DNA of 21,008 nucleotides from Seminavis robusta. Its lineage: Eukaryota > Bacillariophyta > Bacillariophyceae > Naviculales > Naviculaceae. This document shows, one piece after another, positions 17,300-21,008 of the stretch. The stretch covers positions 1 through 21,008 of the forward strand of contig CAICTM010001899.1 in NCBI GenBank assembly GCA_903772945.1. The letters run 5' to 3'. The translations under genes were made by a program, and so were the position numbers. The stretch's first letter is position 1. Each line of letters starts with the position of its first letter. Below the pieces are notes generated by a model. It saw only the letters and a program-made list of their open reading frames with translations. It was not told the origin of the DNA and made no database searches.

Positions 17300-17930
17300 T
17301 CTATCTTGAGATTATCTTTTTCTTCTGTAAAATCTATTTGGAAACCTGGCGCTACCAAACAACAACAGCATCAAATAAATGATCTATGCCATCAATATGC
17401 AAGCAGCATTTGAACCAGGAAAACGTAGGGTATTCTGAGACAACAGACCACCAAAAAAAAAGGATCCAGGATCGTCTAAACAGCCGTTGTTTACGAAGCA
17501 GCTCTCCATTGGAGCATGGGCCAATAAAAGAACGCTTTTGGCTTTCTTCTTCCTTGCCTCAGCTTTGTGGTGACGTGTTGGTTAACGGCGCCGTGGCAAT
17601 GCCAACAGGACCGTCGCGGGAGTGGCGCGCTGGCTCTCCAATCAAGGTGGCGTCTGGAATGTTCCCAGAACACTCGAGCAGGCAAGCGTTCTGACACCGT
17701 CGCTGAAGTTTGTGTTGTCAACGATGGTTGCGGCTTTGCTTATTGATGGCGGGGTGAGAGGAGAGTGATGGGCGGTGGCAGGCAAAGGGATTGATTAGAT
17801 CTCGATGAGCTTTGATTGACAGCAGCCGGCTTTGCTTGTCGCTGGCCGGGGGTACGGTGCCAGCCACTGGCTGTAGTAGGCCAGCCATCGCTCGCGACGT
17901 TGGAATCCTCGTTTGGTTTGAGCACTACTG

Positions 17931-19161
17931 ATACCGGTATGGCGGGAAGGACATCGTGCTCTTTTTCTTCTACAAGTAGTGTTGAGCAATAGGAGGAAGG
18001 AAAGCTGGGATTCGAGTCGAGTCCCAGTACTACAACCACTACTTCAATACGGTAACACTTCGACTGTACCGGTACCCGTACCCGGAACGTACTGATGTAG
18101 CTTTCAAACGTCTGCGGAGAACGGAGTTCAAACTGAGAGAGCAGGTGTAAATCACGAGAAGCATGGTACATGTAGCAAGAGCTGTTGCTGTTGCCCCCGC
18201 TTGCTTGCTAGTGATGGCCTGCTGGGATAGACGCGACTGAGACTCTCAACTGCAGCCCCGAAACTAGTCGTAACATATGCCCGCACCTTCCTTGGCTGAT
18301 TCAATCTGGCTAGCAAGCACGAGAGAGGGTCAACTTTGTGTGGCTGTGCCAGAAATCTACTCCATATCGTAACGATGGCCGTCAACAGCAGGATGAACGC
18401 ATGAGTGACCAAGTCCCCCAATCCTGTTTGGTTCCCATTCTACTCTTCATATGTTCTTATGTCTCGTAGCCCTTCAATTCCGGTAGCTGAGTTGCTTTTT
18501 AGGGCGTGGTGCCATCCAGCTGCCCATTCGTATCAATAGCTGCACTTGGACCGTATGTTGTATCTGGAGCACCTATACGAGCCTCAAGGTACCGGTACAT
18601 TCAACCCAGTACCGTAGTTCTTGTGTCATCTACTTCTTTCATTCCGTCCTCAGCGAATTCGTGCACACAACGATCAGCCAAGCAACCAAGTTTCTGATGC
18701 GCCTGTCCTCTTCGACCTCTTCTTTTTGTACCGGACAGTACGCTAATTTTACTCCACGGTCCCAGCAATCCCCTGCAGCTGTGCGGTTGCTGACACGTAC
18801 CTGCAGCTGTGCGGTTGCTAACATGTACCTGTCGCTGGATGAATGTGTTTTCTTGTGTACCGGTTTCCAGACTTGGGACAAAATGGTCTGTTGGGTGCCT
18901 GCCTGTCAACCCTCAAATTCAATTTAAGGTTTCGAACAAGTGTGACATCTTTTGTTTTTATGAGGTCCTACTACCAGAAAGGACGCCTCAAATGTACCCA
19001 GATTTGACCCCTTCTTCCTGAAGCGGTACGGTACCGGGACATCGAGACACACAAGATATTCAGTGTGCCTGTCCAGCAATCCAACAACAGTGATGTCTCA
19101 TCTTTGCTTGAGAATCTAGCCAGAGTACTGTACCGGTACAGCGTACATGTTTGTACCGGTA
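17931..19161. repeat. Dispersed palindrome GTACCGGTAC and variants
   Basis: Copies: ATACCGGTAT at 17931-17940, GTACCGGTAC at 18066-18075, 18589-18598 and 19130-19139, GTACCGGT at 18857-18864, GGTACGGTACCGG at 19026-19038 and GTACCGGTA at 19153-19161. Related GTACC/CGTAC words lie between them. They are scattered, not a regular array, so they could be binding sites for a dimeric factor or reflect species-wide over-use of the word. Confidence 0.75.
18772..18827. repeat. 28-bp tandem duplication
   Basis: Two adjacent units beginning cctgcagctgtgcggttgct (18772 and 18800) differ at two positions near their ends (gacacgta versus aacatgta). The unit contains the palindrome ctgcag and a gtac word at the junction. 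Confidence 0.85.
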
Positions 19162-19292
19162 GGGAAGTTGTCACGGAAAACTCTGGCCCACCAATGCTCT
19201 CATAAAAGCCACCACAAAAACCAACAAGCCAATCGAAAAGAAACAAGTTCTGTTGCTCTTCTTCAATTTTGTCTCAGCCCTGAATTATCAAT

Positions 19293-19526
19293 ATGATTTC
19301 TACTGCTTCTGCCAACTTCATCTTTGCCTTGGTTCTTATGACAGTGCTCTTGCTTGCTCCTTCCACCGAAGCATGGAGCGGCAACAAGGCCTATGACAAC
19401 CGAAATCTCTTTGGAGTTGTCGCCTCCAAGGATTATGATGACTATGGGTATGCAACCGTGGAAGACGCCGACTCTGTTCCGGATGCTTTTTTGATTTTCA
19501 GCGCCCTTCTTCGATGGCTCCGATAG
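19293..19526 (+). CDS. Small secreted or organelle-targeted protein, unknown
   Basis: A 77-residue ATG-started frame. Residues 8-27 (NFIFALVLMTVLLLAPSTEA) form a clear signal peptide with a predicted cut before Trp28. The mature part is about 50 residues, acidic and tyrosine-rich (SKDYDDYGY), with a hydrophobic C-terminal end (FLIFSALLRWLR). No family is recognised. A possible 54-nt in-frame intron (19448-19501, donor ggtatg, acceptor ttttttgattttcag) would remove 18 residues without changing the end, so the true product may be 59 residues. Trp after the cut also fits a diatom plastid presequence, but the chain after it is not transit-like. It converges on the right-edge P450. Confidence 0.55.
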   Translation: MISTASANFIFALVLMTVLLLAPSTEAWSGNKAYDNRNLFGVVASKDYDDYGYATVEDADSVPDAFLIFSALLRWLR

Positions 19527-19947
19527 ACGGCGCGGTTGAACGCTTCGACGGCCACAAACTAATGAAAACAGCATCATTACCAACCACTCTGCACACAGAC
19601 AGCACATACACCCAAGCATTGCCATCTTTAAACGTATCAAACTATTTATTTACTAAAGCATACTAAGAACGAGTTACCAAACACCAAACCCGCAGTCTTT
19701 GCCCACGTAGACACAATGCGGTGATATCCCCTACTGGGATGGCTGGCTGGCTCCCTACAGTAGTAGCCTTGACTTCCTTGCCATTGGAGTTGGTGGAGAC
19801 TCATGGAGCAAGGTTCCTCGTCTACTGGTGTTGTCGTTGGGTCCAATTTTGCTTTGGGCTTGCACTACTTTGTTCTTACTTCTAGCTACTCTTCACCGCA
19901 GCCTCCAACTCATTGGCTTAACCCCAGACACTCTGGCCAGAAACAAT
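19527..19947. other. Convergent 3' intergenic region
   Basis: This 421-bp stretch lies between the ends of the small secreted gene and the right-edge P450. Short frames here lack ATG starts or recognisable features. I see no gene or repeat of note. Similarity to the other P450 locus stops at the stop codon. Confidence 0.5.
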
Positions 19948-21008
19948 TCACACCCTAGTGCTAACATTGAGAAGAACACCATTGTCAGGTTTATGGAGAA
20001 TAACCTGGTTGGAGCTCTTGAGTTCAAAGCTGGGGACAGCTGCGAATTCAAGCCCTTTCAACAAGTTGGCAAGGACAAGGACAGCTTCTTGAATGGCAAA
20101 CTTCATACCCACACAATTCCTGCCACCAGCTGAGAAAGCCAATAAATTGGAATGATTGGCTGCTGGAATTTCACCAGAATCATCCAAGGCACTTCGTTCC
20201 ATCCAGCATCCTTCTTTCCCTTCCTCTGCTGACACCCAACGATCCGGACGAAACTCAGAGGGAAGAGCAAAGAGGTTCTCATCATGGTGGATGCCATAGA
20301 TAGGAACAAACTCATCAGAGTCTTTAGGGATCACAAGACCTCCGCTGAGCTCCACTGGCTTTGTCATGGTGCGGAGGGTAGTAACCACTGGAGGGTACAT
20401 TCGAAGAGCCTCCAAGATCACAGCCCTGCAGTACACCAAGTCATGTGGATCAACCAATCCACCCTTCGTGTTCTGGATTTCTCTGACACAGTGCTCTTGA
20501 GCTTGAGGGTGTTGAGCGAGCAAGTACAATGCAGTGCACAAAGTCATTGATGTTGTGTCATAACCCGCACTAAAAAGTGACATGAGAATGTCAGTGAGGT
20601 TGTCGTCTGTGACCTGTTCAGCTTCCACAATGCCCATGCTCTTGGCAGTGTTGTGAGCCTTCAAAAGATGTGTCAGAAGATCCTTATCTGTTTCACTGGC
20701 ATGGCTCTCTTCAATAGACTTGCGCTTTTCCGTAATCAGGTTGGTCAAGAAGGAACGAACAAAGTGTTGTTCCTTTATCTGTTGACGGTTCTGTTCAGTG
20801 GGAATCCAGTAAAAAAAGTGTCGAGGCCAAAGGGGATTGCTAAAACGCTTCATCATTTGTTCACTCAAGTATTCAAAGGCAGTGGCCTGTGGACATGGGC
20901 TCATGCCATCCTCGCCAGTCACTACTTCAAAGTTCAGTGCTGTTTTGCAAAAGATTCCAAGTGTGACGGACTTCATCAAGGGCTCAATGTCAAGTTCCAC
21001 GAATGAGC
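19948..21008 (-). CDS. Cytochrome P450, 5'-truncated by window edge, paralogue of the 10748 gene
   Basis: The C-terminal 352 residues of a P450. The frame stays open to the right edge, and the first in-frame start-like codon is only a GTG, so the true start lies outside. It aligns without gaps of note to the P450 at 10748-12331 from ELDIEPLMKS to the end (roughly 70 % identical by eye, not computed). It has AGYDTT in the I helix, EALRMYPP (intact ExxR), the meander FRPDRW and the heme loop FSAGGRNCVGMKFA. All catalytic elements are kept. Differences cluster before the I helix and in the loop after ExxR (VVTTLRTMTK versus AVVTARTMSK), where substrate contacts are common, suggesting divergence in specificity. 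It is in inverted orientation relative to its paralogue, with three to four unrelated genes between them. Confidence 0.95.
   Translation of the reverse strand, partial: SFVELDIEPLMKSVTLGIFCKTALNFEVVTGEDGMSPCPQATAFEYLSEQMMKRFSNPLWPRHFFYWIPTEQNRQQIKEQHFVRSFLTNLITEKRKSIEESHASETDKDLLTHLLKAHNTAKSMGIVEAEQVTDDNLTDILMSLFSAGYDTTSMTLCTALYLLAQHPQAQEHCVREIQNTKGGLVDPHDLVYCRAVILEALRMYPPVVTTLRTMTKPVELSGGLVIPKDSDEFVPIYGIHHDENLFALPSEFRPDRWVSAEEGKEGCWMERSALDDSGEIPAANHSNLLAFSAGGRNCVGMKFAIQEAVLVLANLLKGLEFAAVPSFELKSSNQVILHKPDNGVLLNVSTRV

Larger units (their letters stand above)
17300..19292. other. Gene-poor 2 kb region rich in GTACCGGTAC palindromes
   Basis: No gene is supported here. Open frames are short, and most lack an ATG, a signal or domain-like composition. 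An ATG-started 102-codon frame at 17386-17694 has no recognisable features. The first few hundred bases should hold the promoter of the acyl-activating enzyme and the last few hundred that of the small secreted protein. Palindromic TACCGGTA words recur through 17931-19161, and a 28-bp tandem duplication lies at 18772-18827. Confidence 0.6.

Noticed and set aside
17386..17694. 102-codon ATG-started plus-strand frame
   Set aside because: No signal peptide, domain or compositional support; it could be chance in a non-coding region.
18152..18421. 89-codon minus-strand frame with a hydrophobic start
   Set aside because: Opens only at TTG, has no ATG, and its remaining sequence is not protein-like.

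Overview
The window looks like nuclear DNA of a photosynthetic stramenopile, most likely a diatom (inference). Coding regions are long and carry few introns. The one clearly split gene has two short GT-AG introns of 103 and 91 bp. The gene set is eukaryotic: three cytochrome P450s, a J-domain protein, an armadillo/HEAT-like solenoid, an MFS transporter, a group XII phospholipase A2-like secreted protein and a plant AAE17/18-like acyl-activating enzyme. One small protein has a signal peptide whose predicted cut is followed by Trp, as in diatom plastid presequences. I cannot name the species.

Layout, left to right. A P450 cut by the left edge (1-1143, +) has a normal heme loop but no ExxR in its K helix. 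It converges on a J-domain protein with a long Arg/Glu/Gln-rich coiled coil (1366-2223, -). A 2 kb intergenic stretch follows, holding a 38-bp tandem duplication, a two-copy composite satellite built on a ~66-bp unit, a probable 364-bp MITE with TAA flanks, and nested TTCGA inverted repeats just upstream of an ARM/HEAT-like protein (4284-6557, +). That gene converges on a three-exon MFS transporter of the UMF1/Atg22-like type (6723-8572, -). Next come the PLA2-like gene (9494-10285, -) and an ER-type P450 (10748-12331, +), head to head over 462 bp. A nuclear-looking protein ending in a CaaX box (12604-13938, -) is divergent from a small membrane protein, possibly plastid-targeted (14224-14673, +). 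That gene converges on the acyl-activating enzyme (15002-17299, -). A 2 kb gene-poor stretch rich in the palindrome GTACCGGTAC leads to a small secreted protein (19293-19526, +). The window ends in a second ER-type P450, cut by the right edge (19948-21008, -), which is a close paralogue of the one at 10748.

Functionally, the PLA2-like protein, two paralogous P450s and acyl-CoA ligase suggest lipid or fatty-acid oxidation chemistry. This is only a hypothesis: eukaryotic neighbours need not share a pathway, and the PLA2-like protein lacks the standard catalytic dyad. The observations most worth a second look are the P450 without ExxR, the PLA2-like protein with Trp-His in place of His-Asp, the putative MITE beside the composite satellite, the CaaX-ending protein, and the GTACCGGTAC cluster.
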